Part shown: piece by piece, positions 9,477 through 18,286 of the stretch | Layout: every line of letters starts with the position of its first letter | How positions within the stretch are numbered: position 1 is the stretch's first letter | Assembly (NCBI GenBank): GCA_025464895.1 | Contig: JAODMG010000005.1 | Location: forward strand, 1-39,039 | DNA length: 39,039 nucleotides | Reading direction: 5' to 3' | Origin: Microbacteriaceae bacterium | GTDB taxonomy: Bacteria > Actinomycetota > Actinomycetes > Actinomycetales > Microbacteriaceae | The notes under the pieces: model-generated | What the model was told of the DNA's origin: nothing | The model's database searches: none | What the model saw: the letters and a program-made list of their open reading frames with translations, nothing else | Position numbers and translations under genes: made by a program

Positions 9477-10448
9477 ATGAACACAATCAGCTATCTCGAA
9501 GCAATCGTCATGGGCGGAATCCAGGGTATTTCGGAGCTGTTCCCGGTCTCCAGCCTGGCGCATTCCATCCTGATTCCCGCGATCATCGGTGGCCAATGGG
9601 CCAAAGACATGGACGTCGCAGCGCCGGAATCGCCGTACCTGGCCTTTATCGTCGGCCTGCACGTTGCGACCGCCCTGGCGTTGTTCGTATTCTTCTGGCG
9701 CGACTGGGTGCGGATCATCGGAGGATTCTTCACCTCGATTCGCTACCGTCGGGTCAAAACGGGGCCGGAGCGGCTCGCTTGGCTCATCATCCTCGCCACC
9801 ATCCCGGTCGGTATCGCCGGGTTGCTGCTCGAGCACACCTTTCGGACGATCCTCGGCCAGCCGTTGCCGGCGGCTGCATTCCTGGCGGTGAACGGCGTCA
9901 TCCTGCTGGTGGGGGAGCGACTGCGACGATCCAGCGCCAAGAAGGGGGTCCACGTCCTGGCGTCGGCTCCCGTTGACGGCCTTGCCACCGAGGGCGGCAC
10001 CGTCACCGAGAGCGGCACCGTCACCGCAAGCGCTGCAGGGGACGATGAGAAGGCGGATGCCGCGCTCGCTCGCGTTCCCATCAAGCGCGGCATCCTCGTC
10101 GGCTCCGCGCAGATCCTCGCCCTGCTTCCCGGGCTGAGCCGCTCAGGTGTGACCATGATCGCCGGGATGGCCGCTGGCCTGTCGCATCGCGAAGCCGCCC
10201 GGTTCTCGTTCCTGCTCGCGACGCCGGTGATCCTCGCGGCCGGTGTGCTCAAGCTCCCCGACCTGTTCGGACCGCTCGGAAAGGGAATCGGGGGCCAGGT
10301 GCTCGCCGGAAGCGCGGCGTCGTTCGTCTGCGCTCTCATTGCCGTCGCGTTCCTGGACCGCTACTTCCGGACGAAGACGCTCATCCCGTTCGGGATCTAT
10401 TGCCTGCTGGCCGGGATCGGCTCGTTCGCCTACCTGGCGCTGCGCTGA
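9477..10448 (+). CDS. uppP: Undecaprenyl-diphosphatase (UppP/BacA family)
   Basis: MNTISYLEAIVMGGIQGISELFPVSSLAHSILIPAI...LLPGLSRSGVTMIAGMAAGLSHREAARFSFLLATPVILAAG. Start at 9477 rather than the tracked 9222. Confidence 0.95.
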   Translation: MNTISYLEAIVMGGIQGISELFPVSSLAHSILIPAIIGGQWAKDMDVAAPESPYLAFIVGLHVATALALFVFFWRDWVRIIGGFFTSIRYRRVKTGPERLAWLIILATIPVGIAGLLLEHTFRTILGQPLPAAAFLAVNGVILLVGERLRRSSAKKGVHVLASAPVDGLATEGGTVTESGTVTASAAGDDEKADAALARVPIKRGILVGSAQILALLPGLSRSGVTMIAGMAAGLSHREAARFSFLLATPVILAAGVLKLPDLFGPLGKGIGGQVLAGSAASFVCALIAVAFLDRYFRTKTLIPFGIYCLLAGIGSFAYLALR

Positions 10449-11323
10449 GGACGGAGCCCCAGGGTCTCTACCCAGTGGCCGAGGAAGATCGCACCGGCAT
10501 GATCGTGGATCGCGTCGCCCTCGATGATCACCGGGTACGGTCGCTCCAACACGCCGTCTGACGGTCTCACGTCGACATGGGCGACGTCAAACCCCTGCCG
10601 ATGGAGCTGGTCGGCCATCAGGTAGTCGCTTCGCGAGTCCCCGACAGAGCGCCAGACCCTGGGGAGCGGACCGTTCTCAGCGAAGTAGGCGATGGCCCGC
10701 TCGGCGCCGCGATCCTTGTCCAGCTTCACCGATTCGATGTCGGTCGAGATGATGGTGGGGTCGACTCGGAACGAAACCTTTCCTTCAGCGTCCGGCATCT
10801 CGCGGTCGCCGAACCTGGCGCCGAGCCCGTGACGCAGTAGCGCCGCGAACGCCGCCTCGTTCATCGACGACTGGGCTGCCTGGTAGCGCGCCTCGGAAAC
10901 ATCCGTGCGCTGCTCGACCGAGATCATCGCCCGCTTGGTCTCGTCGAAGAACATCGTGTCGGAGAAGCGGTCGGCGACGAGCTCGCGGATCTCCTCGGTG
11001 AAGTCCGTCGGCAGCGCTACGGTCTCATCGACAACCATCTCCCCGACGCCGGCCGAGCTGATCGGGAACCAGACCCCGCCCTTCTCGCACACGCCGAACA
11101 TCCGCGCGTCATCGCTCAGGCCGGCCTCGATCAGTGGGGCGACGACCTGGGTGCGGATGAAGCTGTCCGATCGACCGGTGATGAACGCGATCGGCACACC
11201 GGAGCCGGCGAGCGCGACCAGATCGTCGATGATGCTGCGGATGCCGATCGTGCGCGTCACCGGACTGGCGATCGGCCCGTCGACATCGAGAAGAAGGCCG
11301 AGCGGTGGAATAGCCGTGCTCAC
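10430..11323 (-). CDS. HAD superfamily hydrolase (phosphatase-like)
   Basis: From GTG at 11323: VSTAIPPLGLLLDVDGPIASPVTRTIG...PIAFITGRSDSF...VWRSVGDSRSDYLMADQLHRQGFDVAHV. DxDG motif and late acidic motif. Stop overlaps uppP 3' end by 19 bp. Confidence 0.8.
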   Translation of the reverse strand: MSTAIPPLGLLLDVDGPIASPVTRTIGIRSIIDDLVALAGSGVPIAFITGRSDSFIRTQVVAPLIEAGLSDDARMFGVCEKGGVWFPISSAGVGEMVVDETVALPTDFTEEIRELVADRFSDTMFFDETKRAMISVEQRTDVSEARYQAAQSSMNEAAFAALLRHGLGARFGDREMPDAEGKVSFRVDPTIISTDIESVKLDKDRGAERAIAYFAENGPLPRVWRSVGDSRSDYLMADQLHRQGFDVAHVDVRPSDGVLERPYPVIIEGDAIHDHAGAIFLGHWVETLGLRPQRSAR

Positions 11324-12285
11324 GAGAAGAGGTCCCGCAACCAGTCCAGCTTGACGCGATCGTGGTCCAGCTGGCCGCCCTCGTGGTCGTTGAACGGATA
11401 GACCGAGATCTCTTTCGGACCGGCGTAGTTGTTGTAGGCGGCGAACACCGTAGACGGCGGGCAGACGGTGTCCATCAGTCCGACCGAGAACAGCGCCGGT
11501 GCGGTCGAATTGCGCACCAGGCCGGCGACATCGAAGTAGGACAGGGTGTTCAGCACCTGCTGCACCCTGTCGCGATGAATCGAGAGGTAGTGTGCGATCT
11601 CGCCGTAGAGCGCGTTGTCGGTAATCACGATGGCGCGCTCGAAGTTCGAAAGGAATGGCACATCCGCCATCACACCGGCCAGGCCAGGGACGAGGGATGA
11701 CACCGCGAGCGCCATACCGCCACCCTGGCTGCCCCCGTTGACGACGATCCGCGACGCGTCGACCGAGTCGTGCACTCCCGCCGCTTCGACGGCGCGCACG
11801 GCATCCGTGAAAAGGCGACGGTAATAGTAGGTCTCCGGCGCGTGGATTCCGCGCGTCATGAATCCCGGATGCTCCGGATTGGTTCCCGGTTCCGGATCGG
11901 GCGTGTGGCCGACCTTCCAGACGGAGCCCTGCCCGCGGGTGTCCATGAAGAACTGGGCGTACCCGGCGAGCGGCCACAGCGTCGGCTCGTGCGCGAGGCC
12001 GCGGCCACCGCCATAACCCTGGTAGTCGATGATGGTCGGAAGTGCACCGGTGCTGTTCGCCGGGATCCTCAGCCAGCCGCGGATTTCGTGCCCTCCGTAG
12101 CCGGAGAACCGCACGTCGTAGGTGTCGACCAGGCTGAGCCCGGTTCGCACCTGCTCGAACCGCACGTTCAGGTCGTGGTCCCTGGCGTCTGCCAGGGTAT
12201 CCGTCCAGAAGTCGACGAGTCCGGCCGGTTCGGCTATCTCGGGTCGGTACTGTTCCAATTCACTGAGTGGCCAATCATTTTGCAC
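11320..12285 (-). CDS. Acetylxylan esterase / cephalosporin-C deacetylase family esterase
   Basis: DLNVRFEQVRTGLSLVDTYDVRFSGYGGHEIRGWLRIPAN...PTIIDYQGYGGGRG...RIVVNGGSQGGGMALAVSSLVPGLAG (GGSQGG nucleophile elbow)...SVGLMDTVCPPSTVFAAYN...NDHEGG. Confidence 0.92.
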   Translation of the reverse strand: MQNDWPLSELEQYRPEIAEPAGLVDFWTDTLADARDHDLNVRFEQVRTGLSLVDTYDVRFSGYGGHEIRGWLRIPANSTGALPTIIDYQGYGGGRGLAHEPTLWPLAGYAQFFMDTRGQGSVWKVGHTPDPEPGTNPEHPGFMTRGIHAPETYYYRRLFTDAVRAVEAAGVHDSVDASRIVVNGGSQGGGMALAVSSLVPGLAGVMADVPFLSNFERAIVITDNALYGEIAHYLSIHRDRVQQVLNTLSYFDVAGLVRNSTAPALFSVGLMDTVCPPSTVFAAYNNYAGPKEISVYPFNDHEGGQLDHDRVKLDWLRDLFS

Positions 12286-12330
12286 GCCGCGGGTCTCCCA
12301 TTCGTCCTGTTCTCAGTTTGACAGCAGTCT

Positions 12331-13530
12331 TTAACGCTGGATGCACTGCCCGGACGTTACCGACGCGCTCAACGATGACGCTTTGTCGGCAACCGGCTTC
12401 AGCTCCTGCATGGTGAGCGCATAGCCGACGGATGACGAAGTCGTCGACTTGGCGAACACCACGCCGGCGACCTTGCCGGAATTGCTGAGTAGCGGTCCAC
12501 CGGAGTTGCCCTCCTGCACGGCTGCCGACAGGTAATAGAGCTGACGAAGAGTCGGGTTGGCCCCATAGATATCGCGCATCTCCACAGTGGGGACGCTCTG
12601 CACTTTTGCCGGTGCCGACTGGAACGGCCCGCCGAGCGGATACCCGTCGAAGACACCGCTGGCACCCGGCGCGAGAGTGCTGGCGAGAGCGAGCGGCTTT
12701 GTCGGCAGCCCGTTGACCGCGATTACCGCGAGGTCGGCCGCCGGATCGAAGTACACGACCCGCCCCTGCCAGGCCCCACCACTCGGCGGATCGATCACCG
12801 GGGCGCTGACTCCCGCGACGACGTGCGCATTCGTCACGATTCGACCGGGGGAGACCACGAAGCCTGATCCGGACTGGTTCTGGCCGCACTGGTAGGCGTT
12901 CCCGGTGATCTTGACCACCGACTGTGCCGCCGTCGTGAGGGCGGCGGTGTCCGGTGGTCCAGCCGGCGCGGCAGACGCGACGGTCGGAGACAGCGCGTCG
13001 ACGATGACCGGCAGTCCATCCTGAACGGCAATCGATCGAATCTGCGCGAGGAATGCCTTCGCCGGGTCTGGGGTGATGTTGTCGACCGTCGTGATGACCT
13101 GGGATCCGGCGATGGACTGCGAGAGGAAAGGTACACCGAGCGCCGAGACGCTGAAGGCCATGGCCGACATCAGCAGGGCCGCGACAACGAGGTCGACGAG
13201 GGCGCCGAGTATCCGATCGATAATTTTGAGGGGTGTGCGGTCGACGCCGCTGCGAATCAACCGGCCGCCGGCGAGACCGAGGATCTGCCCGCCTGCCAGG
13301 AGGGCGAGCATGGCGATCAGCACCGCTGGCACCCGCCACACGCTGTCGCTGACCCAGCTGGCGACCAACGGGACGGCGAAGAATGCCGCGATCGCGCCGA
13401 CCACGATGCCGATGATGCCGGCCAGGCTGACGACGAGACCGGCACGAAAGCCGTAGATGGCATATCCGACCAACAGCAGAAGCAGAATCAGGTCCAGGAC
13501 TACGTAACCGGTCTCTTCCCACCTCCGCAC
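12331..13530 (-). CDS. MarP-like CvpA-domain trypsin-like serine protease (start uncertain; tracked ORF extends to 13641)
   Basis: N-terminal four-helix CvpA-like region (VVLDLILLLLLVGYAIYGFRAGLVVSLAGIIGIVVGAIAAFF), then trypsin-like triad motifs (TNAHVVAG, AADLAVIAV, VQEGNSGGPLLSNSGKVAG). GTG at 13530 chosen as a plausible start. Confidence 0.82.
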   Translation of the reverse strand: MRRWEETGYVVLDLILLLLLVGYAIYGFRAGLVVSLAGIIGIVVGAIAAFFAVPLVASWVSDSVWRVPAVLIAMLALLAGGQILGLAGGRLIRSGVDRTPLKIIDRILGALVDLVVAALLMSAMAFSVSALGVPFLSQSIAGSQVITTVDNITPDPAKAFLAQIRSIAVQDGLPVIVDALSPTVASAAPAGPPDTAALTTAAQSVVKITGNAYQCGQNQSGSGFVVSPGRIVTNAHVVAGVSAPVIDPPSGGAWQGRVVYFDPAADLAVIAVNGLPTKPLALASTLAPGASGVFDGYPLGGPFQSAPAKVQSVPTVEMRDIYGANPTLRQLYYLSAAVQEGNSGGPLLSNSGKVAGVVFAKSTTSSSVGYALTMQELKPVADKASSLSASVTSGQCIQR

Positions 13531-13609
13531 CAATAGTACCAGCGTGACTCGATGAATCGTAGTAGAAGCGGATGTGAGTCCACCGCCCGTCCGCGGTCGA
13601 GGACACCGC

Positions 13610-13624
13610 GGGACTTTCGGCCCT
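13610..13624 (+). promoter_or_regulatory. DosR/DevR-box-like motif GGGACTTTCGGCCCT
   Basis: Matches the GGGACTTNNGNCCCT core of mycobacterial DosR boxes; 71 bp between motif end and the PNPOx-like start. Confidence 0.65.
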
Positions 13625-13695
13625 TGAACACGGTGGGGCAACGCGGTGGAATCGCATCAGCTCGCACGAATATCGACGGATCGGGAGGAATCGAC

Positions 13696-14115
13696 ATGTG
13701 GGAAGGCGAAGGTCTCATAACCGACCTGACCGAGGATGACTGCTGGGCGCTGCTGCGGGACAACGAGCTGGGGCGGATCGCGATGCACGCCGCGGACCAG
13801 GTCAACATTTTTCCGATCAACTACCTCGCGGACGACCGCAGCATTCTCGTCCGAACCGCGCCGGGGACGAAGCTCCTGGAGATCGCCGTCAACTCAGGCG
13901 TCGCGTTCGAGATCGACGGCTTCTCCGACACCGACGCCTGGAGCGTCGTAGTGAAGGGGACGGCACGTCGCCTCGAGACGCAGTCCGAGATCAATGCCGC
14001 CGACGCGCTCCCACTCGTCCCGTGGATCCCGACGCTCAAGTACGACTACGTCCGAATCGTGCCGACCGAGGTGCACGGGCGCCAGTTCGCGCGTGGCCCA
14101 GAGCCGGAACGCTAG
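13696..14115 (+). CDS. Pyridoxamine 5'-phosphate oxidase-fold (PNPOx-like) flavin-binding protein
   Basis: LTEDDCWALLRDNELGRIAMHAADQVNIFPINYLADDRSILVRTAPGTKLLEIAVNSGVAFEIDGFSDTDAWSVVVKGTARRLE; starts at ATG 13696. Confidence 0.88.
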   Translation: MWEGEGLITDLTEDDCWALLRDNELGRIAMHAADQVNIFPINYLADDRSILVRTAPGTKLLEIAVNSGVAFEIDGFSDTDAWSVVVKGTARRLETQSEINAADALPLVPWIPTLKYDYVRIVPTEVHGRQFARGPEPER

Positions 14116-14123
14116 CAACTCGT

Positions 14124-14660
14124 TCAGGTGAAAGTCGGCATCTCCGCGGCCCGAGCAACCGTCGCTCCCCATTCCTGGGCGTGGGTGCTCTCATCCGGAT
14201 TCAGCTCTCCCTGGATCGACACCAGGAAGCTCTCGGGGTCCATGACGGCTCGCAACCCCTTCCGCCGCAGGCGTTTGTCGATCGTCGTGCTCGCGGCACC
14301 GCTCAGCAGTTTGAGAACATCGGCACGGGTGTCGAACGCGGCACACAGACCGGTCGCGGCCGGGATGCTTTCGATCCATTCCCGCACTCCCATCCCGGAT
14401 GCGTCACGCTCCAGTCGAAGTCGACGAGCAGGCTGTGTTGACTGTCTCTCGGCCTCTTTGCGCGAGGCCGACGTGCTGATGGTGTGAGCGTGGGTCGGTG
14501 CTCCGACGACGAGCAGATCGAGGTCGACGAGCTTGTCCGGGTTCACCCTATTGATATTCAGGACGGTCACGTCGGCGTATTCGCTCATACCGATCGCGAT
14601 GGATTCTGCCACCCGACGCGTATTGCCGAACATCGATTCGTAGACGACCAGGGCCTTCAT
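14124..14660 (-). CDS. Flavodoxin-like protein
   Basis: MKALVVYESMFGNTRRVAESIAIGMSEYADVTVLNINRVNPDKLVDLDLLVVGAPTHAHTIS; FMN-binding loop and flavodoxin fold motifs; start 14660, not the tracked 14843. Confidence 0.9.
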   Translation of the reverse strand: MKALVVYESMFGNTRRVAESIAIGMSEYADVTVLNINRVNPDKLVDLDLLVVGAPTHAHTISTSASRKEAERQSTQPARRLRLERDASGMGVREWIESIPAATGLCAAFDTRADVLKLLSGAASTTIDKRLRRKGLRAVMDPESFLVSIQGELNPDESTHAQEWGATVARAAEMPTFT

Positions 14661-14754
14661 GGCGGGTATACCCTTTCTCGCGAAAGTGTGACGTGCCCCG
14701 GTTCGGTCGCCGGGAGGACCCCTCCAGTGTGTTGTCGGAGCTCTCTCGTCCCTT

Positions 14755-14769
14755 AGGGCAGAAGGTCCC
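14755..14769 (-). promoter_or_regulatory. DosR/DevR-box-like motif GGGACCTTCTGCCCT (minus strand)
   Basis: Reverse complement of agggcagaaggtccc; similar to the other two boxes; in the divergent region between flavodoxin and GAF kinase. Confidence 0.5.
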
Positions 14770-14824
14770 GTCTTTGATGCTCCAGCACTTGCGGTGTGCG
14801 CGGATGTGTGGCGCACTTGACGGT

Positions 14825-16528
14825 ATGCAGCAGAACGATGCACTCACGTTTCCCGACGCGCCGCGTGGAGAACTCGACCGGGTGCTGAGCGAGCTCGTTT
14901 CCGTGGCCGGCGACGTACTGGCAACCCAGGGCCGGTTAAGGGCACTGCTCCGCGCCAGCCAGGCGATCACGCAGCAGCTGGAGCTGCCGCTGGTGCTCCG
15001 CAAGATCGTCGAGGTCGCCGTCGAGCTGGTCGGGGCCGAGTATGGCGCGCTCGGTGTCGTCGACGCGCACGGTGGGCTCGAGCAATTCATCCACGTTGGG
15101 ATGACGAAGGAGGACGCGGAGAAGATCGGTCGTCTTCCGGAAGGACACGGACTTCTTGGCGCCTTGATCGATGATCCACGACCTATTCGACTTCTGGATA
15201 TTTCCACCGACCCACGCTCGAGCGGCTTTCCCCCCGAACATCCGGCGATGGACACCTTCCTCGGCGTTCCCGTTCGCGTTCGCAACGAGGTCTACGGCAA
15301 CCTCTATCTCTCCAATCGAAAGGTCGGCGAGTTCACGGCAGACGACGAAGAGCTGATGACGGCCCTGGCCGCGACCGCCGGTATCGCGATCGACAACGCG
15401 AGGCTGTTCGCGGAGACGAAGCGGCGGCAGGCCTGGTCTGCCGCCTCCGCCGAAATAACTGCGGCATTCGTCTCTGACGAAGACAACGACGCCGCTGTGC
15501 TGATTGCCTCAGCCGTTCTCACCCTCGCCGAGGCAGCCCTGGTTCGGATCGCCCTGCCGAGCCAGGACCCGACGAGGCTCATCATCAGCGTCGCCAGGGG
15601 GATCGGCGAGGATGTCGAGGAGGGCCGGAGTTTCCCGGTGATCGGCTCACTGGTCGAGACGGTCCTCGAGAGTCGGCAGCCACGACTGATCGGAGAGCCG
15701 GAGGCGACCGCGATCGCCGGCGGCAACACACACCAGGTCGGTCCGACGATGGCGGTACCGATGCTCGCCCACGGCGACGTTCTCGGCGTGATGATCGTGT
15801 CCCGGCTCCCGGGAGGGTTCCCGTTCACGGCGACCGACATGGAGATGGCGGCAGACTTCGCCGGGCGCGCGACCGTTGCCATGGCCCTTTCCGACGGGCG
15901 GGCGGACCGGCAGAGAATGGTGCTCCTCGAGGATCGGGGCAGGATCGCTCGAGACCTGCACGACCACGTCATCCAGCAGCTGTTCGGCACCGGTCTCGAG
16001 TTGCAGAGCGTTCTCGGCACGATCGTGCCGGGGCCGGCGGCCGAGCGCATCGATCGAGCCATTTCGGAGATCGACAAGGCGATCGCCCAGATTCGTGTCG
16101 CGATCTTCACACTGTCGAGCGGGAAGAGCAGCAAAGAGGACACCCTGCGTCATAGGGTGATCGATGTCGTCAACGAGGCGAGCCGTTCGCTGTCGGAGTC
16201 ACCACGACTCGAATTCTCGGGCCCCGTCGACATCGCGGTGTCTGGAACTCTGGCTGACGACGTCGTCGCTGTGGTCCGCGAGGCACTCACGAATGTCGTG
16301 AAACATGCCAGCGCGAGCACCGTGTCCGTTTCGGTGGCCGTCGCGGATGGCGCCGTCGTGGTCACTACGGTCGATGATGGGGTCGGGCTCACGATGTCCG
16401 GTCGCCGAAGCGGCCTGGCCAACCTCGATTCTCGTGCCGATGCGCGCGGCGGATCATTCGATATCGGCACGATCGATGGCAAGACCAACGCGGTCTGGTC
16501 AGCACCATACGGCACTGCCGGGGCCTGA
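14825..16528 (+). CDS. GAF-domain histidine kinase of DevS/DosT type
   Basis: Two GAF-like regions (LRKIVEVAVELVGAEYGALGVVDAHGG...GFPPEHPAMDTFLGVPVRVRNEVYGNLYLSNR), HisKA_3 LEDRGRIARDLHDHVIQQLFGTGLELQS, and HATPase VVREALTNVVKHASAS...VDDGVGL. Confidence 0.92.
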   Translation: MQQNDALTFPDAPRGELDRVLSELVSVAGDVLATQGRLRALLRASQAITQQLELPLVLRKIVEVAVELVGAEYGALGVVDAHGGLEQFIHVGMTKEDAEKIGRLPEGHGLLGALIDDPRPIRLLDISTDPRSSGFPPEHPAMDTFLGVPVRVRNEVYGNLYLSNRKVGEFTADDEELMTALAATAGIAIDNARLFAETKRRQAWSAASAEITAAFVSDEDNDAAVLIASAVLTLAEAALVRIALPSQDPTRLIISVARGIGEDVEEGRSFPVIGSLVETVLESRQPRLIGEPEATAIAGGNTHQVGPTMAVPMLAHGDVLGVMIVSRLPGGFPFTATDMEMAADFAGRATVAMALSDGRADRQRMVLLEDRGRIARDLHDHVIQQLFGTGLELQSVLGTIVPGPAAERIDRAISEIDKAIAQIRVAIFTLSSGKSSKEDTLRHRVIDVVNEASRSLSESPRLEFSGPVDIAVSGTLADDVVAVVREALTNVVKHASASTVSVSVAVADGAVVVTTVDDGVGLTMSGRRSGLANLDSRADARGGSFDIGTIDGKTNAVWSAPYGTAGA

Positions 16529-16554
16529 GCTGCGGCGAGAGAAACGAGGAAGCA

Positions 16555-17208
16555 GTGATTCGAGTGTTCCTGGTCGACGATCACGAAATCGTCCGGCGCG
16601 GAGTCGCGGACCTCATCGAGGCCCAGCCCGATATGGAGATCGTCGGAGAGGCCGCAACGGCCGCAGAGGCGCGCGGAAGGATTGCCGCCGTCCTTCCGGA
16701 TGTCGCCCTGCTCGACGTTCATCTGCCGGACGGGAGCGGCATCGATGTCTGCCGTGACCTGATGAATGCCACCCCGTCGGTCCACTGCCTCATCCTGACC
16801 GCGTATGACGACGACCAGGCGCTCTACGCTGCGATCATCGCCGGTGCATCCGGATACGTCCTCAAGGACATCAGGGGCAACGGCCTGATCGAGAGTATTC
16901 GGCTCGTCGCGGGTGGAGCCTCGCTCATCGACCCCGCACTCAGACGCAAGGCGGTCGTTGGCTTGGGCACGCACAAGCATGCGGATCCGCGACTTGCACA
17001 GCTGAGCTCCCGAGAACGCGAAGTTCTCGCCCTCATTGCCGACGGCCTGAGCAATCGCGAAATAGGGCTGTCGATGTCACTCGCTGAAAAAACCATCAAG
17101 AACTACGTGTCCAGCCTGCTGAGCAAACTGGACCTGCAGCGACGCACCCAGGCGGTGGCCATTCAACTGGACGTCGACTCCGACTCCCGCCGGTTGGCGG
17201 AGCGGTAG
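16555..17208 (+). CDS. NarL/DevR-type LuxR-family response regulator
   Basis: MIRVFLVDDHEIVRRGVADLIEAQPDMEIVGEA...LLDVHLPDGSGIDVCRDL...LSSREREVLALIADGLSNREIGLSMSLAEKTIKNYVSSLLSKLDLQRRTQAVA (DosR-like helix-turn-helix). Confidence 0.95.
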   Translation: MIRVFLVDDHEIVRRGVADLIEAQPDMEIVGEAATAAEARGRIAAVLPDVALLDVHLPDGSGIDVCRDLMNATPSVHCLILTAYDDDQALYAAIIAGASGYVLKDIRGNGLIESIRLVAGGASLIDPALRRKAVVGLGTHKHADPRLAQLSSREREVLALIADGLSNREIGLSMSLAEKTIKNYVSSLLSKLDLQRRTQAVAIQLDVDSDSRRLAER

Positions 17209-18086
17209 TCTCGCTCGCCTGCGCCGACGAGGGCGGATGTCGCGGAGCGGGCGTTCTCGTGGATGACGACAGTGGGACAGCGGCAGTTGATTATCAGGTC
17301 GTGGCTCACCGAACCGAGGATGTTCCGTTCCTGGCCGGTCCGCCGCGAACATCCGACCACGACCGCCTCGGCGGAGCTCGACGCGTCGAGAAGTGCCTCT
17401 GCCGCCGGCCGGGACACCCTCCTCGTTCGAATCTCGCCAGTGGTGTGTCTCCTCGCCAGGATGAGTGCGTTGGCCAGGATCTCGAGTTGCACGCCGGTGC
17501 GTTCGGATGCGGCATCCGGTGTCGACTCCTGCGCTGCACCGTGGCGCTCCCCGCCGTGCAAGAGGGTGAGCGGCTGGCGACGCAACTCCGCTTCCTGCGC
17601 GCCGAACTCTATCGCGGCACGACCGACCGCGGAATCGTCGACCCCGACCAGGATACCTTTCCGGATCTGCCGTGGCACTTCTGGGACGATCACCGCCGGT
17701 GCGGTCGCCGCCGCCGCGATCTGCAGGGAGCGACCGCCGAACACCGTGCCGTTGATGAAACCCGTCTTGTTCGTGCCGATCACGAGCATCGTCGCCTGCT
17801 CGGACGCCGCGGCCAGTTCGACCACGACATCGCCGGTGAGCAGCGTGCTCCGCACCCTCACATCCGGCCGAAGCTCGCTGGCCCGCACCATGCATTCGTC
17901 GAGCATCTGCTGTGCCTGCCCCGACTGATCGTTCAGCATCGCGGCATTCATTGTGCCGGCCGCATCATCCACGACGTGCACGATGAGAAGCTCGCACGCA
18001 CCGAGACTCGCCCGAGCGGTTGCCCATTTCAACGCGACCTTGCTCGGCCCCAGCCCGTCCACACCGACGACTATCGTCCTGGTCAT
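17163..18086 (-). CDS. Tandem universal stress protein (UspA family)
   Basis: MTRTIVVGVDGLGPSKVALKWATARASLGACELLIVHVV...LVIGTNKTGFINGTVFGGRSLQIAAAATAPAVIVP...GILVGVDDSAVGRAAIEFGAQEAELRRQPLTLLHGG...VVVGCSRRTGQERNILGSVSHDLIINCRCPTVVI. Confidence 0.92.
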   Translation of the reverse strand: MTRTIVVGVDGLGPSKVALKWATARASLGACELLIVHVVDDAAGTMNAAMLNDQSGQAQQMLDECMVRASELRPDVRVRSTLLTGDVVVELAAASEQATMLVIGTNKTGFINGTVFGGRSLQIAAAATAPAVIVPEVPRQIRKGILVGVDDSAVGRAAIEFGAQEAELRRQPLTLLHGGERHGAAQESTPDAASERTGVQLEILANALILARRHTTGEIRTRRVSRPAAEALLDASSSAEAVVVGCSRRTGQERNILGSVSHDLIINCRCPTVVIHENARSATSALVGAGERDYRSANRRESESTSS

Positions 18087-18170
18087 GGCCGAAGGTTTCC
18101 GGAGAACGGGTCGATAGCGTAATCGATGAATCTCATACATCGAATCTCGCTTCAACCTCGTCCGGTGAAC

Positions 18171-18185
18171 AGGGTCCAAGGTCCC
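18171..18185 (-). promoter_or_regulatory. DosR/DevR-box-like motif GGGACCTTGGACCCT (minus strand)
   Basis: Reverse complement of agggtccaaggtccc; 84 bp between motif and the universal stress protein start; also in front of the divergent VOC gene. Confidence 0.6.
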
Positions 18186-18286
18186 AATCAGCCCGTCGGC
18201 GATCGCCTCGATGGGGGACTATCGGATGTTTCGTTCCTGTTCGATAATCGGAAGCTGGAGCACAGATAGCACAGGGAGGTTAGATC

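Noticed and set aside
10430-11977. 515-aa ORF as a single HAD protein
   Set aside because: The upstream part is a shadow frame of the esterase; GTG at 11323 gives the sensible HAD N-terminus.
12275-13657. 460-aa minus-strand ORF overlapping the MarP-like gene
   Set aside because: Shifted frame of the protease gene; Arg/Gly/Ser-rich with no recognisable motifs.
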